A stretch of 64,000 bases of DNA. It comes from Bradyrhizobium sp. 190 (GTDB lineage Bacteria; Pseudomonadota; Alphaproteobacteria; Rhizobiales; Xanthobacteraceae). The notes beneath the pieces are model-generated. The model was not told the origin of the DNA. It did not search any database and worked only from the letters and a program-made list of their open reading frames with translations. The stretch spans positions 1 through 64,000 of the forward strand of contig NZ_JADPJL010000077.1 of the NCBI RefSeq assembly GCF_023073415.1, given 5' to 3'. Of the stretch, positions 8,158-17,422 are shown in pieces. The translations under genes were made by a program, and so were the position numbers. The first letter of the stretch is position 1. Each line of letters starts with the position of its first letter.

Positions 8158-8739
8158 TCAGAGCCGCTCGGGGCCGCCCCGGTTCGGCCCGTCATCCCGG
8201 TCATTCCGGTTGCGGTCGTAGCCGCGATGGCGGTCAAAATCGCGGTCCCCGCCCATTCCATGGTCGTGGTGCCAGCCTCCCCGGCCGCCGAACCGACGGT
8301 CCATACGGGTCAGGACGGCAAGCCGGCGCTTCTGGCCGTCATCCAGCGTCTTGTAGAGCGGGTCGGCCGCATCGGCGATCTTCTTCATGGCGGCTGCCGT
8401 AGTCGCCATGTTGTCGGCGCGGTCGCGCAGGCGCGTCACCGGATCGTCCGGCTTCTGGCTGGAATCGTCCCGCGAGGAATTCATCCGCGCATTGGCGCGA
8501 TCAATCCGCAGCTTGGCGAGCTCCCGTACCGCGGCCTCGACCGGCGGCCACAATTTTTCCTGGTCAGCCGTCAACTTGAGGCCGGCATGGACGGCCGCGA
8601 TCCGCGCGTCGGCATAGGCCGCCCTGTCCTCCGGATTCATCCGCGAATGGCCGTAGCCCCAATGACGGTGCTGGGCATATACGGCGGTCGAACCGGCGAT
8701 GGCAAGGACCGCAACGGCTGCGATGGCGAACTTCCTCAT
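8158..8739 (-). CDS. LTXXQ-motif periplasmic protein (Spy/CpxP-like)
   Basis: The 193-residue product has a signal peptide (MRKFAIAAVAVLAIAGSTAV, cleaved near AQA-type site at residue 23). The mature protein carries the LTADQEKLWPP segment that defines the LTXXQ family, followed by long helices. The C-terminal tail is rich in His, Asp, Arg and Gly, ending in repeated DR/HD pairs, which may bind metal or be disordered. Spy/CpxP relatives are periplasmic chaperones or stress sensors. It is a single gene, downstream of tRNA-Lys on the same strand. Function beyond the family is not shown. Confidence 0.8.
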   Translation of the reverse strand: MRKFAIAAVAVLAIAGSTAVYAQHRHWGYGHSRMNPEDRAAYADARIAAVHAGLKLTADQEKLWPPVEAAVRELAKLRIDRANARMNSSRDDSSQKPDDPVTRLRDRADNMATTAAAMKKIADAADPLYKTLDDGQKRRLAVLTRMDRRFGGRGGWHHDHGMGGDRDFDRHRGYDRNRNDRDDGPNRGGPERL

Positions 8740-8869
8740 GCGAACCTCCTGTAAAAGGTTGCCTGAAGATGGGCCCGCGCCAATCGGTAATCAACTTAAC
8801 GATCGGAAAGCGAGGCCTCCTTACCAAGATGTAATGTCGATCAATTCGATCCATCGCAATGCAGAAAAG

Positions 8870-10195
8870 CTAGAGCATCCCGAGCAATCGCGGCAGCCAC
8901 AGCGACAATTCCGGGATGTAGGTGATCAGGCCGAGGAAGACCAGCAGCGTGGCCAGCCACGGCAGCACCGCAATCGACAATTCGGTGATGCCCATCTTGG
9001 CGATACCGGAGGCGACATAGAGATTTAGTCCGACCGGCGGATGGCACATGCCGATCTCCATGTTGACCACGATGATGATGCCGAAATGCACCGGATGGAT
9101 TCCGAGCTTGACCGCGATCGGATAGAGGATCGGCGCCATGATCAGAACGATCGAGGACGGTTCCATCACGTTGCCGGCCAGCAGCAGCAGCAGGTTCACC
9201 ACCAGCAGGAAGGTGATCCAGTTGATACCGCTGCCGGTGATCCAGTTGGACATCGCCTGCGGAATCTGCTCGCTCGTCATCAGGAACGAGAACAACACCG
9301 CGTTGGTGACGATGTAGAGGATCATCGCGCTCATGTTCGCGGAGACGAGCAGGACCTTTGGCACGTCCTTCCACTTCAGGTCCTTGTAGATGAACATCTC
9401 GATCAGGAAGGCGTAGACCGCGCTCATCGCGGCGGCTTCCGTCGGCGTGAACCAGCCGGCATAGATGCCGCCCAGCACCACGACGATGAGGGAAACTCCC
9501 CAGGCCGATTCCGTGAAGGCTTTGAAGGCCTCTCCCCACGATGCTTTCTCGACCCGTGGGATGTTGTTCTTCCACGCGCGATACCACGTGGTCGAGGACA
9601 GCATGATTGCCAGGATCACGCCCGGCACCATCCCGGCCATGAACAACTGCCCGACCGAGGCGGAGCCGACCTTCTCGCCGTTCGGGCCGAGGTAAACGGC
9701 GCCGCTGGTTGCGACCGAATAGATCACCATGATGATCGACGGCGGAATCAGATTGCCGAGCGCCCCGCCGGTGACGATCACGCCGGCGGCAAAGCGCCGG
9801 GGGTAGCCGACCGCCAACATGGCGGGCAGCATGATTGAGCCGATGGCAACCACCGTCGCGGGCGACGATCCCGATACGGCCGAAAACAGCGCCGCCGACA
9901 TGGTGGCAGCAATGCCGAGGCCGCCGGGCCAATGGCCGATCATGGTCCGCGCGAACGCGATCATTCTTCGCGCGACACCGCCATGGGTGAGAAAATTTCC
10001 GGCGAGGATGAAGAACGGGATCGCCATGATCTCGAACTTCTCGATGCCGGTGAACAGTTTTAGCGCCACCGATTCGATCGGCACCGACGTGAAGAAGAAC
10101 AGGAACGTCAGCACGGTGAGGCCGAGCGAAATCGAGATCGGCATGCCCGTCAGCATCAGCGCGACGAGCAGCCCGAAGATCATCGCGGCGGTCAT
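8870..10195 (-). CDS. dctM: TRAP transporter large permease (DctM)
   Basis: The 441-residue product has about twelve hydrophobic segments and family landmarks such as MTGMP-like LMLTGMPISI, SAVSGSSPATVVAIG and MEIGMCHPPVGLNLYV. It is the sodium-coupled channel subunit of a tripartite ATP-independent periplasmic transporter and imports the ligand delivered by DctP. Its ATG overlaps the stop of dctQ by four bases, so it is probably translationally coupled. The order dctP-dctQ-dctM is standard. The substrate is unknown; dicarboxylates or other organic anions are usual for the family. Confidence 0.93.
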   Translation of the reverse strand: MTAAMIFGLLVALMLTGMPISISLGLTVLTFLFFFTSVPIESVALKLFTGIEKFEIMAIPFFILAGNFLTHGGVARRMIAFARTMIGHWPGGLGIAATMSAALFSAVSGSSPATVVAIGSIMLPAMLAVGYPRRFAAGVIVTGGALGNLIPPSIIMVIYSVATSGAVYLGPNGEKVGSASVGQLFMAGMVPGVILAIMLSSTTWYRAWKNNIPRVEKASWGEAFKAFTESAWGVSLIVVVLGGIYAGWFTPTEAAAMSAVYAFLIEMFIYKDLKWKDVPKVLLVSANMSAMILYIVTNAVLFSFLMTSEQIPQAMSNWITGSGINWITFLLVVNLLLLLAGNVMEPSSIVLIMAPILYPIAVKLGIHPVHFGIIIVVNMEIGMCHPPVGLNLYVASGIAKMGITELSIAVLPWLATLLVFLGLITYIPELSLWLPRLLGML

Positions 10196-10770
10196 CGGGC
10201 GATTCCCCCGGCGCCGACCCCGGGCGCGTCGACTTCGACGCCCTCAACCTGGGTTTCGTCGTGATGCGGCAGATGGCCGGTCTGCCAGAAATTCCAGGCA
10301 ACCTGCAGGAAGCGGAAGCACATCAAATAGGAGCCGAGCGGGACACAGAGATAGATGATCCATATCGGCAGTTCGAGGTCGGGCGAGACCTGGTCGGTGT
10401 AGTAAAGTCCATGGACGAACTTTGCGCCCATCGTTCCCACCACCGCGGTAAACAGCGCGCCGCACAAGAGGCCGAACAGCACCGTGCCCTTGCGCACCGG
10501 CGGATTGAGCTTGTTCACCAGCACGTCGACGCCGACATGGATGCCGGTGCGCACGCCGTAGGCGGCGCCGAACTTCGCCATCCACACGAACATGTAGATG
10601 CAAACCTCCTGCGCCCAGGCCAGATTGATCGGAAACAGGATGTCGTAGAGGAAGGGAACGCCGACCAGATAGCGATGCATCACCGCGACGAAGATGATCA
10701 GAGTAGCGGCCGCGATCAGCACCGTGATCAGCACTTCCTCAAGCCGGTCGAGGATGCGAAGCAGTATCAA
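10192..10770 (-). CDS. dctQ: TRAP transporter small permease (DctQ)
   Basis: The 192-residue product contains four membrane segments and the DctQ-typical stretches RYLVGVPFLYDILFP and WAQEVCIYMFVWMAKFGA. It is the small membrane subunit that joins DctM in the inner membrane complex. The C-terminus is a hydrophilic tail. It overlaps dctM by four bases and follows dctP by 124 bases, in which a strong hairpin lies (10854-10881). It is intact. Confidence 0.9.
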   Translation of the reverse strand: MILLRILDRLEEVLITVLIAAATLIIFVAVMHRYLVGVPFLYDILFPINLAWAQEVCIYMFVWMAKFGAAYGVRTGIHVGVDVLVNKLNPPVRKGTVLFGLLCGALFTAVVGTMGAKFVHGLYYTDQVSPDLELPIWIIYLCVPLGSYLMCFRFLQVAWNFWQTGHLPHHDETQVEGVEVDAPGVGAGGIAR

Positions 10771-10853
10771 TGTTCCCCCTTCAGGCCGGGCCTCGAACAG
10801 CCCTCACCTTCCCTATCCTGCACGGCTCGCGCCGCTCGCCCCAAAAATGCGAA

Positions 10854-10881
10854 GGGCTTCCGTGCCGTGACACGGAAGCCC
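10854..10881 (-). terminator. Hairpin between dctP and dctQ
   Basis: A perfect 11-bp inverted repeat (GGGCTTCCGTG / CACGGAAGCCC) with a 6-base loop lies 14 bases after the dctP stop. On the minus strand it is followed after seven bases by ATTTTTG. It probably acts as a partial terminator or 3'-end stabiliser, so that the binding protein is made in excess over the permeases. Confidence 0.6.
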
Positions 10882-10894
10882 GATCAACATCGAC

Positions 10895-11896
10895 CTAGTT
10901 GGTCGCGCCCCTCGTCTCTTTCAGGAATTCGTCGATCAGCGGCTGGCCGACGCGCTTTGCGACATCCTGGTAAACCGACTCGAGCGCCTTGCGCATCGCC
11001 GCATCCTGCTCGGGCGTCAGTGTCACGATCTCGCTCTTGCCGGTCTTCTTAATCTCGGCGAGCGCGTCTTCATTTTCCTTGGCCGACTGGCTGTTGCCAT
11101 ATTCGGTGGCTTCCTTCATGGCCTTGTCGCAGGCGGCGCGAATGTCCGCCGGCAGGTCGTCCCAGAACTTCTTGTTCACGACCACCACGTAGCCGATATA
11201 GCCGTGGTTGGTGTTGATCATGTACTTCTGCACCTCATGCATTTTCTGCGTGTAGATGTTCGACCATGTGTTCTCCTGACCGTCCACCACGCCGGTCTGC
11301 AGCGACTGGTAGACTTCCGAGAACGCCATCACCTGCGGAATCACGCCGAGGGTGCGGAACTGGGCTTCCAGCACCTTGGAGGACTGGATGCGGAATTTCA
11401 GCCCCTTGTAGTCGGCGGGCGACAACAGCTTCTTGTTGGCGCTCATTTGCTTGAAGCCGTTATCCCAGTAAGCGAGGCCGATCATCCCCTTGGAGTCGAG
11501 CAGCTTCAGGAGCTTCGCGCCGAGCGGGCCGTCGGTGACTTTGCGCAGCGTCTTCAGGTCGGGGAGGATGTAGGGCAGATCGAACACCTCGAATTCCCTG
11601 ACGCCGATCGGGCCGAATTTCGAGTTCGAGGGCGCGAGCATCTGCACGGCGCCGAGCTGCAGCGCCTCGAGTTCTTCCTTGTCCTTGTAGAGCTGCGAGT
11701 TCGGATAGACTTCGACCTTGACCTTGCCGCCGGTGTATTTTTCGGCGAGTTCCTTGAACTTGTCCGCCGCCAGTCCCTTCGGCGTGTTGGACGCCACCAC
11801 GTGGCTGAACTTGATCACGATCGGCGATTGCGCCGCGGCGGGTCCGGCCAGAGTCAGTGCCGCGATCGATGCCGCGGCCAATATCAGCTTGCGCAT
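10895..11896 (-). CDS. dctP: TRAP transporter substrate-binding protein (DctP)
   Basis: The 333-residue product has a signal peptide (MRKLILAAASIAALTLAGPA, cleaved before QSPIVIKF). The mature part is of DctP type: KFSHVVASNTPKGLAADKF, the RIQSSKVLEAQFRTLG region containing the carboxylate-binding Arg of the family, and QENTWSNIYTQKMHEVQ. It captures the ligand in the periplasm for DctQM. It is the first gene of the operon. A purine-rich GGGAGGATACAT-like site precedes the ATG. The ligand cannot be read from the sequence. Confidence 0.93.
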   Translation of the reverse strand: MRKLILAAASIAALTLAGPAAAQSPIVIKFSHVVASNTPKGLAADKFKELAEKYTGGKVKVEVYPNSQLYKDKEELEALQLGAVQMLAPSNSKFGPIGVREFEVFDLPYILPDLKTLRKVTDGPLGAKLLKLLDSKGMIGLAYWDNGFKQMSANKKLLSPADYKGLKFRIQSSKVLEAQFRTLGVIPQVMAFSEVYQSLQTGVVDGQENTWSNIYTQKMHEVQKYMINTNHGYIGYVVVVNKKFWDDLPADIRAACDKAMKEATEYGNSQSAKENEDALAEIKKTGKSEIVTLTPEQDAAMRKALESVYQDVAKRVGQPLIDEFLKETRGATN

Positions 11897-12327
11897 GTAT
11901 CCTCCCGTTTATTTCTTCCGAGCCTGCCAGCTCGGTTCCGAAGCTTGTATGCCAGTTGCACCAATACAGAGAAGCCAGCCGAATTGCCATTGCCCGTTAG
12001 GAGGAGCCCTTTTCGCAGCTTTGCTGCGCTGCAATATTCAGTCGCTACCCGCGTCGGCTTTTGGCCGTCGGTTCCGGCAATCGTGCCGGACCTGTAAGAG
12101 CCACGTCCAATAAAGCTTCGCTATGTCTGCTTTCCTCGTAACGAAAGGCTCCGCAGGTTTTTTTCCCGTGGCGTGCAGGATCTGCTCGTTGAGCTTCGGC
12201 GGGAGGTCCTCCCGAGTGCCTTTTTCCGTCATTGCGAGCCACCGGGTCGGGCGAATGCCCGCCCAGTGGCCTGCGGCCCCTGCGCTGCAGCCTGTGCTAC
12301 ATTCCCGGAAGCCATCGGGGGTTGAGC
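11897..12327. other. Intergenic region with truncated repeat
   Basis: It separates the divergent dctP and regulator genes. Near 12228-12266 lies the start of the GTCATTGCGAG repeat family with an internal imperfect hairpin (GCCAC...GTGGC), but the distal half is missing. A weak minus-strand small open frame is listed separately. I see no clear promoter. Confidence 0.4.
12038..12232 (-). CDS. Possible small protein (64 aa)
   Basis: The frame starts MTEKGTREDLPPKLNEQI and has a plausible amino-acid composition with charged helical segments, but it has no ribosome-binding site and its 5' end overlaps a truncated intergenic repeat. No domain is recognised. It could be chance. Confidence 0.3.
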   Translation of the reverse strand: MTEKGTREDLPPKLNEQILHATGKKPAEPFVTRKADIAKLYWTWLLQVRHDCRNRRPKADAGSD

Positions 12328-13894
12328 TTGCGCTATCTCTTCGAGGAGTTCGAACTGGACACGGACCGGCGTGAACTTTATCGCGGGGCGGACGTCCTGC
12401 CGGTCGCGCCTCAGGTATTTGACCTGCTTGAATATCTGGTCCGTCACAGGGAGCGGGTCGTCAGCAAGGACGACCTGATCAATGCAGTTTGGAAGGGACG
12501 TGTCGTCTCCGATGCCGCATTGACGACCCGTCTGAATGTCGCTCGAAACGCCATCGGTGATGGAGGTGATAAACAGCGCCTAATCAAAACGTTGCCGCGC
12601 AAAGGCTTTCGCTTCGTTGGTACAGTGCAGGAAGCGCAGAGGCTCGCTGTTGAGCCGGTTAGCTCGGCGCATAGCCGCGACACGAAGCCGACCCCAAATT
12701 CAGCGCCGCGCCTGTCCATTGTTGTGCTGCCGTTCGTCAACCTCAGCGGTGATCCCGAGCAAGACTACTTCGTCGATGGTGTGACCGAGACCCTGACCAC
12801 GGACCTGTCGCGCATCAGTGGCGCGTTCATAATTGCGCGCAACACCGCATTCACGTTCAAGGGAAAGGCCGTAGACGTAGTGAAGCTGGGACGCGAGCTG
12901 AACGTCCCGCTATGTGCTTGAAGGCTCGGTGCAGCGGGGCAGCAATCGTCTCCGGGTGAATGTGCAGCTAGTCGACGCTGAAACGGGCAATCAGCTGTGG
13001 GCCGAGCGCTTCGAAAAGCCCGTCGGCGACCTTTTTGATATGCAGGACGAAATCGTATCGAGGCTCGCCAACGCTCTCGACACTCAACTCGTTGCCGCGG
13101 AAGCACGTCGCGCGGAGCGCTCACCCCACCCCGACGCGACTGACTTGTGTTTCCAAGGCGCCGCTTGGCTGAACATGGGTCGAGCACCTGACAACATGAT
13201 GCAAGCGCGCGACTTCTATGAACGGGCCTTGGCACTCGAACCGGGAAATGTTGAGGCGTTGGTCGGCACAGCTCGGGCCAATTTTGCAATTGGCGCCAAC
13301 TTGGTGTCCGACGATGGGGTAGAGCGTCTCGCCGCAGCCGAGGCGGCCCTCGCAAAGGCGCTGTCCTTGGCACCGAACCATCCCATGGCTCATGACGTCA
13401 TGGGCCTCGTGAAAATTTTTACGAACCGCGCGGCTCAAGGCATCGCAGAGTTGACGCTGGATTGGAATTTGGCCCGCTCGCACGCGAGCATCGGGATTGC
13501 GAAGTTTTATCTCGGTCGGGGCGGGGAAACCGAAGCTCATATGGTGCAAGCGCCCCGTCTCTCTCCCCGCGATACACAGGCCTATATCTGGAGTATGTTT
13601 GTTGGCCTCGCCAAATTTTGGCAGGGCGCCGATGCCGAAGCGCTTGTTTGGCTACGCCGCAGCCTTGAGGCCAACCGAAATTATCCCGCTGCGCATTTCA
13701 ATCTCGCGGCTGCGTTGGCGCTCGTCGGTGAGCTGGTTGAAGCACGGGCTACAGCGCAGGCGGGCCTTGCACTCAATCCGAGTTACACTATCCGCCGGTA
13801 TCGCACTAACACCCCAAGCAACCATCCAGTGTACCTCGCCGGACGCGAACGCATCTATGAGGGTATGCGCATGGCCGGGGTACCGGAGAGCTGA
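12328..13894 (+). pseudogene. Winged-helix/TolB-like/TPR regulator, frameshifted
   Basis: Two frames together make one protein of about 520 residues. The first (TTG start near 12328) holds an OmpR/CadC-type winged helix (RRELYRGADVLPVAPQVFDL, then KDDLINAVWKGRVVSD) and a TolB-like stretch (LPFVNLSGDPEQDYFVDGV). The second, from 12914, continues LEGSVQRGSNRLRVNVQLVD and TPR-like repeats to the end at 13894. Reading GRELNV into YVLEGSVQ requires removing one C from CCC at 12906-12908. The family is usually a single soluble regulator of adenylate-cyclase/CadC-like architecture. A short in-frame deletion is also likely near ELTLDWNLARSH. The interruption is either real decay or a base-calling error. 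Confidence 0.75.
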
Positions 13895-14590
13895 TGTCGG
13901 AGATGGCGTCCTTTCGGACCTCCGCGCCGTCCAGACCGATGTCCCCTTTTGCTGCGACAGCAGATACTAGCCGAAGGATGGCCTCCCTCCGCAATCGCTC
14001 GCCAGGGTCCTATGGAGGGCGCGACCCTGCGGGGGGACCGCGCGACCGCGCCGTATGAAGATATTTGCAATTCATCATATCGCCCTAAATTATGTACCAT
14101 CTCGGACACGAAGGCGTGCCGTGAGCGCCTTGGGGTCGGGCCGCCTCACTGCGGCAAATCCTTGCAGAGCTTGATCGCGATCATGACCGTCGAGCCGACT
14201 GCTACGACCACCGGGCAGATAAACGGCAACTCTTCCAGCAAGCCGACGAGGGCTGCCCGAACGCGGAGAGTTCTCTTCACTTGCGCGAAGCGCCAGCCTG
14301 CCACACCCATCGGACATCTCCATTTGGCCCCCAGCAGCAGCGGTCTTATTTTCAACGCGAAGCGAGCCCCGACTATCGCCAATTCGGGTGTTCCCTAGAT
14401 CAAGGTGAAGGAACCCTTGCCTTGCAAGGTGGCCAAGGCAGGCTCAGGAGGGAATGGCCGCGCGATGTGGCACGCGGCGACACGAAATCCGCGGCCTTCA
14501 TGCATTGGAACGTCGGGGCCGCTGCAGGGTTAGATCAATCGCGCAGCGTCGCAGCTGCGCTTGGAGGGGCGTTGCATTTGGAGGCAGCGC
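13895..14590. other. Long gene-poor stretch
   Basis: About 700 bases with only short open frames. The single frame worth noting is the minus-strand one at 14146-14382, listed separately. I see no repeats, tRNA or strong terminator. Confidence 0.4.
14146..14382 (-). CDS. Possible small membrane protein (78 aa)
   Basis: The frame encodes a basic N-terminus and a C-terminal hydrophobic segment (LPFICPVVVAVGSTVMIAIK) that would cross the membrane once. No ribosome-binding site stands out and no family is recognised. It is kept only because the hydrophobic stretch looks selected and the surrounding region has no alternative gene. Confidence 0.35.
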   Translation of the reverse strand: MAIVGARFALKIRPLLLGAKWRCPMGVAGWRFAQVKRTLRVRAALVGLLEELPFICPVVVAVGSTVMIAIKLCKDLPQ

Positions 14591-14785
14591 ATGAAAGTCA
14601 TCATCGACGAAGCTGGCGAAATCATCGCCAAAGCAACGGATGACCATACTTTGATCGGCGGCCACCATCGCCTCTCACAGGCGGCCAGCCTCGGTAAAAG
14701 ACTTTTCTGGCGAGATACCGGCGAACCTGTGAAGCTTGATCACTTCTTCAAGCATTATGGAAGCTCTCTTCGACATGCAGGCTGA
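14591..14785 (+). CDS. Small hypothetical protein (64 aa)
   Basis: The product begins MKVIIDEAGEIIAKATDD and is a soluble, mixed-charge protein with several histidines. A GGAGG at 14580-14584 lies six bases before the ATG at 14591, which supports translation. It has no signal peptide, membrane segment or recognised domain. It converges on the GFA-type gene. Function unknown. Confidence 0.5.
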   Translation: MKVIIDEAGEIIAKATDDHTLIGGHHRLSQAASLGKRLFWRDTGEPVKLDHFFKHYGSSLRHAG

Positions 14786-14879
14786 GCCGCTCGCCGAGCG
14801 TATCGTTTTGGCAAGCCGCCGGAGCCGAAGCCGGTGAAGCCACCGCCTCGGTGGCTGCACCAGCTTCGCGCTGTAGCCA

Positions 14880-15270
14880 TCAGCGCTGCGTAACGTCTTC
14901 GGGTATCGAGGCCCAAAGGTGACGGTGCGAAGTATGTCGAGACCTTGGGTGGCGGAAATGTCGGGTCGGCGAATAAGCCCACCGGAATTCCGATCCTGTC
15001 GGGCCAAAGCTCAGGGTGCCAATACGCTGTCGAGCCACACGCCGTGCAGAAGTAAAAGTCCACCGCGCGCCCAGCATCCGATGAACGGGAGTACTTCCTA
15101 GCTACCCCTTTAATCGACACTTGGCTCTTTTCGAAGTACGCATGAACGCTGTAGGTGCTTCCCGTTCGGCGCTGGCATTGCTGACAGTGACACATAAACA
15201 CTGCCCACGGATCGGCCGAAACCGTCAATCTGATCTCACCGCACGCACATGCGGCAATCCGCTCTGCCAT
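14880..15270 (-). pseudogene. GFA-family zinc protein, frameshifted near C-terminus
   Basis: The product begins MAERIAACACGEIRLTVS and carries the zinc-binding cysteines of the GFA (glutathione-dependent formaldehyde-activating/CENP-V) fold: CACGE, CHCQQCQRRTG and FCTACGS. The family is often annotated as S-(hydroxymethyl)glutathione synthase, but function is usually unproven. After ADPTFPPPKVSTY the current frame loses family resemblance, while another frame gives HLWASIPEDVTQR and a stop at 14880. Removing one of the two A/T bases at 14930-14931 joins them. Left as it is, the frame runs on to 14755. I chose the start at 15270 because the longer frame reads through an intergenic repeat. Confidence 0.7.
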
Positions 15271-15298
15271 CGCGTCCGTCCCCTTGTCAGACGGTGCC

Positions 15299-15386
15299 GT
15301 AGGGTGGGCAAAGGCGCGCTTGCGCTGTGCCCACCGTCTCACACTCTGCTCGCGATGGTGGGCACGCTTCGCTTTGCCCACCCTAC
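15299..15386. repeat. Palindromic repeat family A (GTAGGGTGGGCAAAG)
   Basis: The element begins GTAGGGTGGGCAAAGG and ends with the inverse CTTTGCCCACCCTAC; inner arms GTGCCCACC / GGTGGGCAC form a nested hairpin. Further copies lie at 20123, 29975, 30684 and 46028. It lies 28 bases downstream of the leuA stop. Confidence 0.9.
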
Positions 15387-15413
15387 GAACTGCCGCTGCG
15401 AAAGCTGCGCCGT

Positions 15414-16973
15414 TCAGCCCGCCACCTGCGCCGGCCTGTCGCGCTGATGCTTCATGACGATCTTGTTGAGCGCGCCGAGATAGGCTTTTGCGGACGCCAC
15501 CAGCGTATCCGGATCGGCCCCCTTCGACGTCATCGAGCGGCCTTCATGGGCGAGCCGTACCGACACTTCGGCTTGCGCGTCGGTGCCCTCGGTGACCGCG
15601 TGGACCTGATAGAGCTCCAGCTTGGCCTCGTGCGGCACCAGCGCCTTGATGCAGTTGAACACAGCATCCACCGGGCCGTTGCCTTCGGCTTCCTCGATCT
15701 TCATCTGGCCTTCGACGTCGAGCTTCATGGTGGCACGCTGCGGTCCATGGGTGCCGGCGATGACCGTCAGCGAGACCAGCTTGATGCGGTCATGCGAGGC
15801 CGCGATCTCCTGATCGACCAGCGCCTCGATGTCCTCGTCATAGATGTCCTTCTTGCGATCGGCCAGCGCCTTCATCCTCACGAAGGCGTCTTCCAGCTGG
15901 TTGGCGCCGAGCTTGTAACCCATCTCCTCCAGCTTGTGCACGAAGGCATGGCGGCCCGAATGCTTGCCGAGCACCAGCGACGACTTCTTCAGGCCGATCA
16001 TTTCGGGCCGCATGATCTCGTAGGTCGATGCGTCCTTCAGCACGCCGTCCTGATGGATGCCGCTTTCATGGGCGAACGCGTTGCGGCCGACGATCGCCTT
16101 GTTGTACTGCACCGGGAACGAGGTCGCCGCCGAAACGAGTTTCGAGGCCCGCGTCAGCATGGTGGTGTCGATCTTGTTCCACCACGGAAACACGTCGTTG
16201 CGGACGTTGATCGCCATCACGACTTCTTCCAGCGCGGCATTGCCCGCTCGCTCGCCGATGCCGTTGACGGTGCATTCGATCTGCCGCGCGCCGCCGGCAA
16301 TGCCGGCCAGCGAGTTCGCCACCGCCATGCCGAGGTCGTTATGGCAGTGCACGGAGAACACCGCCCTGTCGGAATTCGGCACCCGCTCGATCAGCGTGCG
16401 CATGAACCTGGTGTATTCCTCCGGCACGGTGTAGCCGACCGTGTCGGGGATGTTAACCGTGGTGGCGCCGGCCTTGATGACGGCCTCGACGATGCGGCAG
16501 AGAAAATCCATCTCGCTGCGGGTGCCGTCTTCGGCCGACCATTCGACGTCGTCGACCTGGTTGCGGGCGCGGGTGACGTTGGCGATCGAGAGCTCCACCA
16601 CCTGCTCCGGCGTCATGTTCAATTTGACGCGCATATGCAGCGGCGAGGTCGCGATCACGGTGTGGACGCGGCCACGCTTGGCAAACTTCACCGCTTCGGC
16701 GCAGCGGTCGATGTCCTTGGGGTGGGCGCGCGACAGGCCGGCGATCACGGCGTTCTTGGAGCGGCGGGCGATCTCGCTGACCGCCTGGAAGTCGCCTTCG
16801 GAGGTGATCGGAAAACCGGCCTCGATGACGTCGACGCCCATGTCGTCGAGCATCTCGGCGATCTCGAGCTTTTCCTCGAACGTCATGGTCGCGCCCGGGC
16901 ACTGCTCGCCGTCGCGCAGGGTGGTGTCGAATACGATGACGCGGTCCTTTTCGGACTTGTTGGCGGTGGTCAT
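15414..16973 (-). CDS. leuA: 2-isopropylmalate synthase
   Basis: The 519-residue product has the LeuA/HMGL layout. The TIM-barrel catalytic domain opens with FDTTLRDGEQCPGATM (metal-binding Asp and catalytic Arg), and the metal-binding HxH lies in FSVHCHNDLGMAVAN. A linker with GIHQDGVLKD and a C-terminal LeuA regulatory domain (from about residue 390) that binds leucine for feedback inhibition follow. It condenses acetyl-CoA with 2-oxoisovalerate, the first step of leucine synthesis. An AAGGAA stretch precedes the ATG at 16973. It stands alone here; ilv genes are 29 kb away. Length is normal. Confidence 0.97.
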   Translation of the reverse strand: MTTANKSEKDRVIVFDTTLRDGEQCPGATMTFEEKLEIAEMLDDMGVDVIEAGFPITSEGDFQAVSEIARRSKNAVIAGLSRAHPKDIDRCAEAVKFAKRGRVHTVIATSPLHMRVKLNMTPEQVVELSIANVTRARNQVDDVEWSAEDGTRSEMDFLCRIVEAVIKAGATTVNIPDTVGYTVPEEYTRFMRTLIERVPNSDRAVFSVHCHNDLGMAVANSLAGIAGGARQIECTVNGIGERAGNAALEEVVMAINVRNDVFPWWNKIDTTMLTRASKLVSAATSFPVQYNKAIVGRNAFAHESGIHQDGVLKDASTYEIMRPEMIGLKKSSLVLGKHSGRHAFVHKLEEMGYKLGANQLEDAFVRMKALADRKKDIYDEDIEALVDQEIAASHDRIKLVSLTVIAGTHGPQRATMKLDVEGQMKIEEAEGNGPVDAVFNCIKALVPHEAKLELYQVHAVTEGTDAQAEVSVRLAHEGRSMTSKGADPDTLVASAKAYLGALNKIVMKHQRDRPAQVAG

Positions 16974-17422
16974 TTCTGAAGTTCCTTTTGGGTGGTAGCG
17001 CCGTTTTCTAGGCGCTGAAGGGTCTGGTGATCTCGCGCGAACCCCTGAGTGCCCAGGCGCAAACCGCCCAGACGGCCCTCAGGGGCCGATAAGAAGCAGA
17101 AGCCCGCCAAGAAGGAGGGTGGGCGCGGTCGCAGCCGGACGAGCGGGGGCAGCCTTGGCCGCTCCACCCCGAACTCCGTACTTTTTGCTGCGAATCAGCA
17201 TTGCCAGACCCTTTGGACGACCAAATCCTCAGCCAAAACCATTGACGGTTCGTTGCCGGGACGGCGTTCCGCACCTGTTCTAGACGAATTTTGCGGCTGG
17301 CCGCAATGCCAAAAGATGGTCAGGACGGGTGACCCAATGGCCAAGCAAAATCGGATGCGAGGCGGCCGGCACCAGGAAACGCCTTCCGGCGTTACCAGCC
17401 CACAGGGTCAGGCGAGCATCAG
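16974..17422. other. Upstream region of leuA, no gene supported
   Basis: This is the leader and promoter region between the divergent leuA and CYTH-CHAD genes. The open frames here lack any domain. Its one clear structure is the inverted repeat at 17042-17086. Confidence 0.4.
17042..17086 (-). promoter_or_regulatory. Hairpin in the leuA leader
   Basis: CCCCTGAG at 17042-17049 and its inverse CTCAGGGG at 17079-17086 form an 8-bp stem around a 29-base loop that is itself GC-rich. It starts 69 bases before leuA on the transcript side. It could be a leader structure; I found no leucine-rich leader peptide, so its role is open. Confidence 0.35.

Noticed and set aside
8841..10301. 486-residue minus-strand frame over dctM
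   Set aside because: It is the alternative frame of dctM on the same strand; the dctM frame has membrane segments and family motifs.
15327..16979. 550-residue plus-strand open frame over leuA
   Set aside because: It is an antisense shadow of leuA with no domain; GC-rich genes often leave such long antisense frames.
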